Assembly (NCBI GenBank): GCA_013397795.1
Contig: VZTJ01004192.1
Location: 4,630,870 to 4,694,869, forward strand
Direction: 5' to 3'
Length of the DNA stretch: 64,000 bases
DNA from: Orthonyx spaldingii
Lineage: Eukaryota > Chordata > Aves > Passeriformes > Orthonychidae
Program-made: the position numbers and the translations under genes
The notes under the pieces: model-generated
Told to the model about the DNA's origin: nothing
What the model saw: only the letters and a program-made list of their open reading frames with translations
Database searches by the model: none
Shown here: positions 37,236-48,930 of the stretch, one piece after another
How the letters are laid out: each line of letters starts with the position of its first letter
Numbering within the stretch: position 1 is the stretch's first letter

Positions 37236-40200
37236 AGGAGAATGAAAAGTGAAGCCAGGAAAAAAAGAGAAAGTATCAGGGTTTTTTCCCCCAATAAACT
37301 GTTGTTTCAGGGGAAGGGGTTACTTGAAATCAGCAGCTTGACAACCAAAAAGAAACAAACTAAGAGCAAAAGGTTATTGAAGGAGATCTGCAATTTGACA
37401 CATTTGCATCATTATCAGGACAGATTTATTGCAGTTCTAATTCTGCCAGATATGCTTGAAGAGAAAACATAATATTGAAAGGAGGTCGTGCTTCTCCTCC
37501 ACACTGAACAAATGACTGTGTTCTTTCAGAAGAATATGAGAAAACCTGCAATGTCACCCTTCTTTGTCCTTGTGATCTTTTGGTGAGGAATATAAATTTA
37601 ACGCTCTGTCTACAGGGAAGGACTTCCTCCAGCAATTCAATCCAACTCTTAATCTTAAGGGAATTTTTAAATCTTAAGTGCATTTGTTAAACCACAGTCA
37701 GATGCAAACCTGGCCACAGGGTGTGCCCAGATCCTATGGGACATTTAATTCCCACTCACAGATCTGGACACTTTGAAATGTTAATTGTAGGACAGTTTGA
37801 GGCTCTGCATTCCTGGGCTTTTTGCCAGTGGTTCATCAGAAGTGAAATATCAGATGTTCAGATTTACTGCATAAAGAGTTCAGGGCAGAGTGCTTTTATT
37901 TGGAAAGCTTGGACTCAGAGTTTGATGAACCAATTGATCTCTTCAAGGTTCAAAGAATTCACAATTTCCTTTCCTCAGTCAAATGCACTCTCCTCCTGGA
38001 TTCAGATATTTTCAGATTCAGGATGGACTTGACTTCAAGGTACAACCCAGTGCCACCTGTATGTCAGGTGTGCACAGAGCACTCTCTATTCTCAATTACA
38101 CCACACTAGCACTTCAAGATGAGCAGATTGGCAGCTTTCAGTTATGGGTGAGGCAAAGGAGAGGAAACAACCCAGCTGACATGAGATAATAATGACCATG
38201 CAATATCCCAGACAAGAAAAAGTTGGGTCCTGTAGAAGTCCGACTGGAGTATTTTCCAGGCCTTGCACCAAATTCCCACCTCTGCCTACTAGAGTTTCAA
38301 ACAGCACCAGAAACAAAATGGTCAAGACAACACAGGATAAGCTATTTTTATAATTACATCAATGTATATGAGACACAGAACAAGGTGAACTCTGATACAG
38401 TTCGACAAAAATTGGTTCCTCAAAGCCTTTTATTCCTATTCAAATGAATGTCTGGTGAGCTTTGGGATCTTGGTGACACTCTACTGATCCTGTAAATTAC
38501 CTAAAATTCCTCTACATCTACAAGAACAACATCATAGGAGTAAAACGAGGAGAGACAAGAATGAGTCAGCTGTTAAAGGCCTCATCTGGCCACTCAACTG
38601 ATAACAAAATCCCATGTACTCTCTAACCAAGAGAGTTCCCTTTCTAATCCTCCACAGTGCAGACATGCAATCAGCTTCAGAAAATAGATTCTTTATTCCA
38701 ATTCACAGTTTCTCATGCAGGTAGACAGGAGCATTTTGCAGTAGTGGTATACACTAAATCCATGTTAATTGTTGTCTTTGTCACATTATTCAAGTTACAG
38801 GGGAGCATCGATGGTTGGCAAACAACAACAAATAAGATTGCAATGAAAACTGTTGAATAGAGAAAGTTCTGCTTCCTTCTGAAAGGGTTATTACATGAAT
38901 TACTTGGTTTGGTCTTATTTCAGTGTAATAACCTGGTGGGAGAGACGGAGGGGGAAATGTAATGAAAAAGAAAGAAATTTGAGAGCAAACAACCAAAGGT
39001 TTGAAACCTACATTCGGACAAAGGTATCATGCAAGGGAACAGTGTGTACTTACAGCCCACTGAGGCCTGTCTTTTACTACAATAACAGGGACATCATTTA
39101 CTAAACAAACACCAGCTGCCTATAGATCTCTGACACCTGACCATTTAGGCAGTTCAAAAAACCTTCATCAAACACAGCCATCTCTTACCATTAAAGGGTA
39201 AAAGCAGAGTTTTCAACTCTAGGAATCAAGAGAAGAAATAATACAGCTTGTTCCTCTCAAAGATACGGGAAATAATTTTTGGACAAGCATTTATTTTCTT
39301 CTTGAGCATGCATCATCAATCAGTCAGAGCTGTGTGCAGCAGGGAAGGGAACATGTCTCTTCTTTCACATGGGAAAGAGGATGGCTGTTTTTAAAATAGG
39401 CACACACATGGGCACACTCCCTCAGCTTCCTCACTTGACGGTCCAACACTGACTCTCCAGGAAGCTTTCCTTTGGATGAAAAGATGGATGGAAAAACCAT
39501 AAAATGTTTGAAAACATATTTTTGCTTGCTTGGTTTTCCATTCTTATCCACACGTATTCATTTCCTATGCAGTGTGGATCAGTGAGCAGTTCTGTAGCCC
39601 AACTGAAAGCAAGTAATCGCTCCAAGCAGTTCAATATCCAGGCTCTCAGGATGGTACTGCTGCATTTGAGCTGCTGGAAAGTCTTCCTACAGGCCAGATG
39701 GGCCATTGGTGATTATCAGCATTTGTCCAAAAGCACTCTTAGCAAAAGCACCAGAACCATACCTTCAATATTTCAAAGTGAAATAGATAATCAGAGCAAG
39801 TCAAAAGAACTAGAAATTACCGCCTTCTCTCCTTCTCTTTCCAGAGCTGCCTTGATGGCAACATCTACTGGGAGTAGAGCTGCCAGAGTTCTGTAATCCC
39901 CTCCACCCATCATTACAACATTCCATCCACGATAGAAGCTGATTGTTTTCTAAAGAAACTTCGTGCCAAGTGGATGGAAGAGTTGTGAACCACACTGCGT
40001 GATCTTGGAGCACACGCTATACCCCCACCAGTGTAAATGGAATGCCAAGGTCTCTGCAGTCACTCATCACCACCCTGTAAATCTGAATCTGCTTTCCAGA
40101 GCTGTTATTTATTTGGGAAGGAGGTCCTAAAGATTGTTTGCAACTGCTTAAGATTCAACTGGAGAGTAACCACGAAACAGAAGAACATCACAGTTTAAAC

Positions 40201-43139
40201 AATAACAGGAGGGCATTTGCCCACTGACTTATTCTCTTCTGCTTTGCTAAATTTGACTACTTTTGTTTGCCAAAAACTTACTCCCCTTTGGACCATAGAC
40301 CTTCCCACTTAACTCCCAATAAGGTCATTGACCTTTCTTTGCAATTATGTCACATTTCCAAACTACTGCAGTGCCACCAATATAGCAATGTTTTGGGTGC
40401 TTACAAACCTGTAATGCTACAACTCAGCCTGCACAAGGAGAGGTAAATCCAGCCAGAACATTAGAAACTGGTGCAAGACGTGCATTCTTTCTTCCTTGAA
40501 TCTTGGGAATCACTGGAAACAGTCACAGTCCTTCAGTCTGCAGGCAAGTTCCATTCAACTTGAATCATGCTTATAACATGCACCCAGTGAGTTTGTAAAG
40601 CCCTTCAGTGCAGACCTGACAACTTCTCTAGGCAACTTACTCTGTGCTTAATTATTTATCTTATTTGAAAGATTTTCAGGAGATCTACCTGAATCTCCTT
40701 TCCTTTAATCTCAGCCCACTCAGCCTTGTCCTTTGAGAACACAGAAAGATGTCTGATCCCTTCTTTGTATTAATTTTTTTTATCAGTTCAAACACAACTA
40801 TCTTACCTCAGCATTGGCATGAAAATTAATGAAAGTAGTTGAATTTTTAAAATCTGCTAAATATAAGCAGTTCATAATGATAGAATGCAATAGTTGTAAG
40901 AATAAAATTATATGCTATTCAAGCAAAAATTGTATGTCCAAAGATAACTGCTTAAGTTATGAGACCTATGGGACCCATAGCACCCCCATCATCTTACCAT
41001 CTTTTCATTTCAGACTCATATTGCAAGGGACAGAAATATACAGAACATGCTGAGGTTTAAGAACAGTCAAGTGCAAGTGCCATAAGCTATACACCAATGT
41101 AAGGTAAGCAGGAAAAAGCAGGATGATTTCTCACTTTAGACAGCCATCTGTAATACCGACACAATTCACATTTTGAGAGAATGGCCATGTGAACCATCAA
41201 ACAGAAGATCAAAAATCCACAAACTATTGTTTGGAGGTGATGGTGGCAATTGTTTTGGAGGTTACATAGCACAGCTACAATAACTGGCACTATATTTGTT
41301 TCATGAACAACTATCATGGGAGATAGTAGCTCCTTTTAATATTACACGCTGAGCTTACATACAGCATCACTGTCTCAGACTGTGTATTCTCCAGTGCAAA
41401 TAATGTTTCCTGTAGGTTATTCTACACAGCCAGTCATAAGCCACAACTGTGGTCCTGATGGCACTTCCTGAAATATTAAAATAACTCCTGTGAACCTTAC
41501 TTTAGTCTGAAACCTGAACTCGAGACTCAGCTTAAACTGCAGACAGATGTAACAATTTCCATTTGTGCATCTCCCTTTCCCTAGTTCATTTTGTCAGGTT
41601 AAAAACTTGATGAGCCTCAGATGCTGAAGCTGTGTGGCAGTGAAAGGCCATGCACCTTCAAAGAAGCAGCTCTGCTGCACAGACTCATTTTCAGCCTGCT
41701 TGTTCTTCAGCTATTTTTTCACTCAGCTCTCAATTGGGATGTTCAAAGTAAAAGCAAAGCCAGGATTCTAAGCCATTTTATAAGCTCTCAGGCCAAAAGC
41801 TTGACATCTCTCTGTGTCATCTTGTGACTGAGCAGAATTCTCTAATTTCATGTGCCTGGAGGTCTAATAGACTTGATGTCACATGGTTGTCTGTCTTCTG
41901 CAAAATACTTTTAAAACTGGACTTTCTTTTACTGACTTCTTCCTGACTGCAATCCCCATCAACAGTCAAATTCCTCTCTTTGTGCCTGAAAATCTTCCCT
42001 CAGAAAAGTGTGCTGGAGATGTGGCTGAAAATGACAGTCATTTATCTGATGTCACTTCATCTGGGAGTTCAGTACCTTCACCTGTCAAAACTAAGCCTCT
42101 TTACTATGGCCCCTTTGGAAACTTTCTGATGCTGCTCTGAGGCACAAGGCTCTCCTTTCACTCACATCACCTTCAGGGACAGCTGAGATCTGTGGGCACA
42201 GGCAGTCACCAGCCCCTTGGTACATGCTGTCCCCTAACAGTGCTGGACACAGCCCAGCAGCACTCAGGGATGCTGAGCATATTCCAGTCTGCTGCTACTT
42301 GCTTCTGCAGTGCACATACACACAGAAGAAAAGTCCTTTTATCCACCTTCAAGCATTTCCTCTTCTCCCCAGACCCACACCAGCCTTTACCCCTCAGCTC
42401 AGTCTTTTAAAATAAACTTCACAGACTCATCCTCACTCTCCCATGACCCCTGTCTCTGCCAACCCTTCCATCTGGTACCTTTCTGGCTGTCCAGTCCCAT
42501 CAAGAAACCCTTGCTCATACACATTCACGGGCCAAAAAATGAAGCAGTGAATAAATAAATTATTTAAAGAAATTTAGGCAGTCAGAAAACTATCCCCTGC
42601 CCTCTCATGTTTGCCAGTGTTCACTTAACTTTTCCCTACAGTAAAATGGCCTGGGGTAAAACAGGGCACTTTCAAGAACAGAGAAGATGCTGAAGGGCTA
42701 AGGTGTGAGTTTACCAGTAACAGAGAAAGCTAAAATTTCCTTTTCATCAAGACTAATTTCTGTAATTAAGGATTGCTGAAGAATAATTCTCTAATGGCAG
42801 GGATAGAAATGATGTGAATACTAGACTTTGGCAGAGATATTTTTCCTTAATTTATTCAGAAGTATAAAAAAAATCAGAAAACCATCCACTGTAGGTTAGT
42901 GATGTGGACACATTGAAAGGAAAATAATCATGGCTGGGGAATACTGACATGTCTGATCTCCCTAAATTGATCACTTGGGGGCATTTTAGTTTGCTTATTT
43001 TATGAAGTGCAGGTGGATCAAGAAGACATGCAGTCAGAAATGAAATCAAAAAGAAAAAAAATTATTTTACAAGTTCCTATTCAAAGCCACTCATATGATC
43101 CCCATCCAGAAGGCAGGGCAGACCTCTATATAAGGAGTT
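37236..43139. other. Gene-free stretch
   Basis: No credible gene. The most protein-like short frame (41883-42137) ends in TGA, is preceded by a plausible acceptor (CCCCATCAACAG, ending at about 41965) and is followed by AATAAA at 42411-42416. It has no recognisable domain, so it is not annotated as an exon. Otherwise I see ordinary non-coding DNA with no recognised repeats. Confidence 0.45.
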
Positions 43140-43460
43140 AACCTGATGGGAGGGTTGACAAAAATTGGAATACAGCCTAAGCAATTAGTAGACTGTCAGT
43201 AATTGGAATTAAGTAATCAACTTTAGCCGCTACAAAAATATACTGTGGAGAATGCTCTTCCATTGCCAGGGAGATGAATGGAATAACTGCATGGCTTTTC
43301 CATCTCTAGCTGCTACGATTTGATGGCAGAATAATCCACAGGCAATTGAATGCCTGCAATTCAACAATGAAATACCAGGATCAATATTTAATTCACAACT
43401 TTCTTACCTTTTCTTTAAATCCATTTTATGCATATTAATACTCTGAAGACATTAAGAGGC
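43140..43460. promoter_or_regulatory. Candidate regulatory element with homeodomain-motif cluster
   Basis: Within 43182-43219 there are four homeodomain-type cores: CAATTAG, TAATTGG, AATTAA and TAATCA. A TAATCC core (bicoid-class) follows at 43332-43337. A dyad of TTGAAT and ATTCAA arms lies at 43346-43364, next to ACAATGA. TTTATGCATATTAAT near 43425-43439 contains an octamer-like ATGCATAT core. The density and variety exceed the neighbourhood. Function is inferred. Confidence 0.35.
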
Positions 43461-44509
43461 TTTTATTCCTGAGTGAGTGCATCTGAAGCAGAAAGTTGCC
43501 TGCGTGGTCTCAGGTTGTGGTATATTGACTCATGTTTTTGGTTTTGCATATATATTGTGATAAGCAGGCATTAAAATCACAGTAAGAAAAAGAACAAGTG
43601 AGCACTTGCTCCTGAGACTTGTCCTAAACTTCACTACAGAGTCCTATGTCACTTTGGCTGGGCCACTCCCGAACTGCCTGCCTGCTGAACAAATGGTACA
43701 GCAGCACTTGCCCACCTTGCAGGCACGCTGAGTGGCTGAGGGAAGGTGAAACTGCAGCTGCTCCTGGCAAAGTGGCTGAGAAAGAGAGAAGCGGGACAAG
43801 AGCCAGACATGAACTGGTATTCCCAAGCTTGTGAGGCTTTCTGGGCAGCAGGCATGGCAGTAGGCCAGCCTTAGCCTAAGGGACCACAGCCCACCGCGCT
43901 GCAGATGCAGTTTTGCCCATTGGCAGGTGCTGGGGAACCGCATGTTGTTTCTCTCAAAGGCAGGTCCAGAGATTGACAGTGCCCTTGGGGGAGTCTGAGG
44001 AAACCTGCACCTTCCCTGTGCCAAGCAGATGTGCTCTTTGCTCAAACCACTCTCAGGAGCATCCCAGCACCGTGTCCCTGCCTGCGTCAGTCAGTGCTGT
44101 GCAAACACACAATGGGGTTATCACACCAAACAGCAGCTTACCCTACTCACATACAGCATCTGTCTGTAGCACTGCCTACCTACATGCTAAGGGCATGCAG
44201 AGAAAATTATTTCACTTCCGTAGTTGTTGCTCCCCAAGATGACTTCCTGGTAAGGATGTGCAACAGTTTTATGGGCTTGGGAAATGGCACTCAGTGCTGT
44301 GCACACCCACAAGCTCAGCTCCTCTCATGGCAGTGCTAAGGCAGCCCCTGGGGCAACCTGCCCGACACACCATGGCCAAGGCCCCTGACTTGTTTCCAGA
44401 TAACAGCCAACAAGAAACGAAAATAAGTTCATGACCCTGCTTAAGAAAACAGAGCTCGCAGCCAGGCGCCAAGCTGAGGCACCAGGAGCCTGTAATCGAA
44501 ACATGCCTT
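43461..44509. other. Non-coding, GC-richer stretch
   Basis: About 43640-44480 is GC-richer than average and yields several chance frames of 60-133 codons in opposing orientations, none with a recognisable domain, signal peptide or membrane pattern. No transposon was recognised. Confidence 0.5.
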
Positions 44510-44800
44510 GTGAAGACAGGCACACATGAAATACTAATTTTCTATACTGCCTGCACTAGCAGAGTAATAAAAAGTTCATCCTCATGGCCTGCTCTGGCCC
44601 CTGTTAATGTTTGTATCACTGTTCCTGAGGTTTGGGGGAGGAACGAAAGAGTAACAGACAGGAAAAAGCCTCCTTTGGAAATGACAGCCCTAATGGAGCT
44701 TATCTCTACCAAGAGTAATTCAATCCAAAACGCTGAAGGGGAGGGTTGCAGCACTCTGTTAAGAAAACATTCTCTAAAACAAAATCACGTCTAACTTCAA
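44510..44800. promoter_or_regulatory. Candidate conserved non-coding element
   Basis: Complex sequence containing GAAATGACAGCCCTAATGGA and AAGAGTAATTCAATCC, with TGACAG (MEIS/TGIF core) and TAAT cores close together, retained CpGs (GAACGAAAG, AAACGCTG, TCACGTC) and ending in CTTCAATTAGACC. A 94-codon frame crosses it, but it has no domain and its codon pattern looks unselected. Regulatory role is inferred. Confidence 0.3.
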
Positions 44801-44879
44801 TTAGACCCTCACCTTTTTTTTCTCCCCTTGTTTTCTCCCTTTTTTAACCTTCTCTCCCACCCTCATTTCTGAAGTGAAA

Positions 44880-45115
44880 CGCCTTGCAGCAAGGCCAGGA
44901 TTTTGTCCAAAGAAAGCCACCTTGTCAGCTGTGGATTTCACAATGGAGATGTATCTGAACGTGTTAACTGATGCACAGCTTATGACATTTCAATTAGCCC
45001 ACATGAAGGCCCAGTGTTCCTCCGATAAAGCCCTAGTATCTCTCTCTCTCCCTCAGGGTCTCAGCAGAGAATGCAACCTGGCTTCACTTTCTGCATGTTA
45101 ATACAGCAAGTTCCT
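44880..45115. promoter_or_regulatory. Candidate conserved non-coding element (second island)
   Basis: Separated from the previous island by a pyrimidine-rich spacer. It includes GGATTTCACAATGGAG (SOX-like ACAAT), GTGTTAACTGATGC, TTTCAATTAGCCC and a short CT run. It is rich in distinct motif cores and poor in simple sequence apart from CTCTCTCTC near 45040. No exon is supported. Confidence 0.28.
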
Positions 45116-48100
45116 TAATTACTTTTATAGCAAGGACAAGAGGCAGTTTTCTGAGTTTGAAGTTTTTCCCCAGTGCTGCAGAAAGAGGAACAACCCCTAT
45201 CCTTAAGAGAAGTATAGGCAGAAAGATGATCCAGGTGACTAAAGTCCCATGATTAGGCTGGACAGTTTTTAAGAAATTCAGCTCTTTAAGTTATTGCTGG
45301 CAAAAGGAGCTGATCCCCTCAGCTGGAAGGCAGCAAATTAAAGCCCTATCTGCTCACTGCACATTTCCAAGGACCTAGAAGTACTGTAGGAAACTACAAA
45401 GACTTGTAATTTTTTTGTTTTTAAGATGCAAAAGCAGCTGCTGCTCAGTATCACAGATGAGGCAGATCATACATACAGCATGATACCCTACAGATTTCGA
45501 CTAACTAGGTATTTCCGGTAGCACTTGGTCAAAATTTATCTTCCTGCTTCAATAACTTCTCTGGTTGGAATTTGTGTTGGCACAGCCAAGAAAACCAATA
45601 AGCACTATATCTATATCTAAATATAGAAGCATTATTGATTTCTTGGAGGGCGGGTTCCTTTTGGGATAAACTCACACAAAAAAAAAAAAGAAACAAGCAG
45701 TCTCAGCACATACCTTGAAGTGTTCAGCAAAGGGCACCCTCTGTGCCCGGCTGCTCTCATGAGATAAGGCATTTGCATACGTGAGAGCCAGGTACTTGTT
45801 ACTACAAGAGGATTCATAATGGAGTTTCAGAGGATTATAAACTGTAATAACCTTGTAACTGAGCATTTCAGTGTAATCTGTATACAACAAAGCATCACAT
45901 AATGTCAGAGGAATGGCTTTGTTTTCCTTAAAAGACAGGGAGCATTGGAAGAAATACTGTTTGCTTGACACCATCCGGTTAAGGCACTCAGGGAAAATCT
46001 CTCATTTATTAGCAGGATTCAAGAGCTAAAGGTACTGGCACATCACTCTTGCTGAGCGAGAGCCTCATGAAGTCAGCAAGCACATGTGTGGGAGCAGGAT
46101 GGGACAGGAACCTGTCAAAAAGAAGCTGCAAAAAGCTTGGCCTCCCTGAAGGATGCTCTGGAGTGCTTTCGCTTCAACGTGTCATCCCACCTCCTTCCTG
46201 GCAAGCATCCCAAGGGAGGAGGACAGCCCTGGGGGATGTAGAGTGCACTCCCCCTCTCCTTCTGACTTACTGCTTAACTACCGTTTCCTTCCACCTGTAC
46301 CAGACACAGTGCTGCCAAGAGAAACAAACCAACCGAACCTTCTCACTTTGGTCACTTAGGATAGTGAAAGATGGAAAAAGAAATGGGAAATTAAAAAAGG
46401 AATTCTGTTCAAAGTCCTCTGTAGCTTTTATGAGATGGTCCTGACATGCCTCAGTCACAGTTTCAGGCTGCTGCCTGGACCACTGCAGGTTAGAAATCAC
46501 AAATACCAACTACAGTCCAGCAGCTGCGGGTCTAAGAGGACTCCAAAACGCTGAAAAACCTGTGAGCAACATGGGAAATCCAGCCATGTTCCAGGCTCTC
46601 TTTTATCCTACAAATCCCATTCCCTTCCCAGATCTACCCTCTCATGAAAACTACCCTCCCATCCCATGGCTATCCAAGAGCAAATGAGTTGCAGGAAAGA
46701 GCTGACTGCCTCAGGTAGCTCAGGGATGCTTTTGTCCCAGTGGTAGCAGCAAGAAAAGTCCCTCCATTTACAAGACAGTTAGGAAACAGGGGGGTAAAAA
46801 GCGCATAATGGTTATCATTCAGATGCACCCTGCATCTGTGAGTTTTTCAACGTTTTCTCCAGCAAAGGAAAATCAGAAACTTATTCTTCAGCATGAAAGC
46901 AAAGTTTTAGAGGGCAGCTTCTCTAGTTATTAGTGGGACATAACAACCTGGCATCTTCCCAGCATCTATGTTTTCACCAAGAAATAAACCCAAAATGGCC
47001 CCCTTCTAGATAAACCCAAATTTTCTTCAAAGGGAAAAATTATTAAATAAGTATACTTAATTGCTTGCCTACATAAACATACAGACATATAGACACATGT
47101 AAGGGCAGAAAATATTTGGAAACTTAATAGTAACTGACTGGCAGAGAAGAAAAAAAATTAGTAGCTTGAAAAAAGGACCACTCTTGAACTGAGACCACTG
47201 AATGAAGTCACCAGTCAGTCATGTCACTCATCCAGTGGCTCTTACTGCTCTTAGGTTTTCAGCTCCACAGAGTGGCAATGCAGAACCAATGACTGGTCTC
47301 AAAACAAAGCCTCTCACCAGCATACATGGGAATCTGCAGCTTTGCACTGGGCTTCCTGGAGTTTTGTTACTGCCACAGTATTTGTTGTCTGCATCTATCT
47401 ATACATACAGCAAATCTGTGGCATTATTAAGCACAACAGAGCCTAGGCCTGCAGTCTACATGTTAACCCAAGTAGTCCAAAACAGATTCCGGTAGCCAGT
47501 CCACAGGATCACATCTAAAGATTTACAAATTCGAGGTCTACATCCATACTTCTGCAGCTCCTCCTCAAGTTCCACTGCCACTTTACTAGTTACTTAACTT
47601 CATATTTCTCAGTGGGAAACAAGCTCGGCAAATGCAGGAACACAGAACTTTCTTTCTATTCACATTAAACTGTAGGGGTTTAAAAAAATACATTTGCACA
47701 AGACTTCATTTAGCAGGATTTCAAAGACTGTCTGAAGGCAAATAAACAGAGGGGCCCAGAGGAGACAGCAGCCACTGGCTTCTGAGCCTCAGCACAGACC
47801 TGCGAGCATGAGGAGAACAGACAGCTCCTCTGCAAAGCTCTTTGTGAGCCCCTGAAGCTCATATACTCCTACGAGAGGTCAAGTGGGAAAGCCCAGCAAT
47901 TCCTCCCCCTGTGACAAGTCTACTCCAGTACTCCTCTCCCACAAAACCATCTTAGGCAGCCAGGATTCAGCCTGCACACAGATCTTTAGCTCCAAACCAG
48001 CTCTCCCTTTCACCAGCCGCTCTATCAGTTCCTTGTAACAGCTTCTGAAAAAAAACTGCTGAAAGCTCTGCTCTCCCTTGCTCTCTTTATTTAAAGCAGC

Positions 48101-48759
48101 ACAATTAGAGTGACTGTAGCTGGGGGGATGAGCAAGCTCCTTCCATGTGATGGAGACTCCGACAGTAACTGCCTGGCTTTCCTGACTCGTGGAGTGCTGC
48201 ACCCTGTCTGCTCCCCCAGCCTTGCCTCCAAGGTGCCCCAGCAACAGCCCTCTCCCCATGGAGTAGCCCAGTCTTATCTTGCCCTGCATTCCTGCACACT
48301 GATGCTCAACTCCCCCTGAGATGTTCTTCGCATTTTATTTGAGTCTGCCAAGAGCCTGATGATTTCCAGTGCAGGCTGCCAACCTCAGGAAGAGATTAAG
48401 TCTTTCCATGTCTTAAGCTTAGCCTATATGCACATCTCCAGTTGTCCTTTGTTATCAGACTCTCAGACATCTTCAAATGAAGGGGAGCAAACAGGACACA
48501 CACACAGATGCCCACATGTGCAAGTGAAAAGAAACATTTTCAGATACCAGTGTGGTGCACAAAGTTGGGAGAGAATGGAGAAAGGCAGTGTCCCTCCTTC
48601 TGGGACCGTGAGATGTACTTAAGGAATGTAAATAAATGCAGTTATTCCCCGCAAAACTAGATTCAAATGAAGACAGCTTAGAAATGGCAAAGACTCTTGA
48701 GGTTAGTTTTGCAATCTGTACTTGTGCTTCCTCTACTATGTTTTATTCTTTCCCCTCCC
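45116..48759. other. Gene-free stretch with one copy of a dispersed 25-bp repeat
   Basis: No credible gene. It contains an A-run at 45678-45689 and, at 46997-47021, a 25-bp sequence that recurs at 51126-51150 with one mismatch. A 136-codon minus frame at 47879-48289 overlaps other frames and shows no domain. Confidence 0.5.
46997..47021 (+). repeat. Dispersed 25-bp repeat, copy 1
   Basis: The core GGCCCCCTTCTAGATAA is followed by ACCCAAAT. The same 25 bases occur at 51126-51150 with a single A-to-C change. A 24/25 match between two non-simple sequences in one window is not expected by chance, so the copies probably derive from the same old repeat family or a local duplication. Flanks do not obviously align. 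Confidence 0.6.
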
Positions 48760-48930
48760 CCTCCTTGCATTTAATTAGCTGCAGTGCACCCTAAAAAGAG
48801 TCTCAGAAATTCCTAACATGCTCTGGACTCTTTCCAGTCATTAGACGAGCCTGCCTTCATCTGCCTTCATTATGAACTGATTTGAGTATGACTGTGAATG
48901 TAAACAGCATTGTAACTGCACCCCAGGTCC
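48760..48930. promoter_or_regulatory. Candidate regulatory island (weak)
   Basis: Starts with CATTTAATTAGCTGCAGTGC, which has a palindromic TAATTA core followed by a CTGCAG palindrome. It continues with complex sequence including a GCCTTCATCT near-doublet around 48850-48872 and TGTAAACAGC (forkhead-like TGTAAACA) near 48900. Support is motif content only. Confidence 0.22.

Noticed and set aside
47879..48289. 136-codon minus-strand frame
   Set aside because: Overlaps other frames, no domain, and nothing upstream resembles a promoter or splice acceptor.
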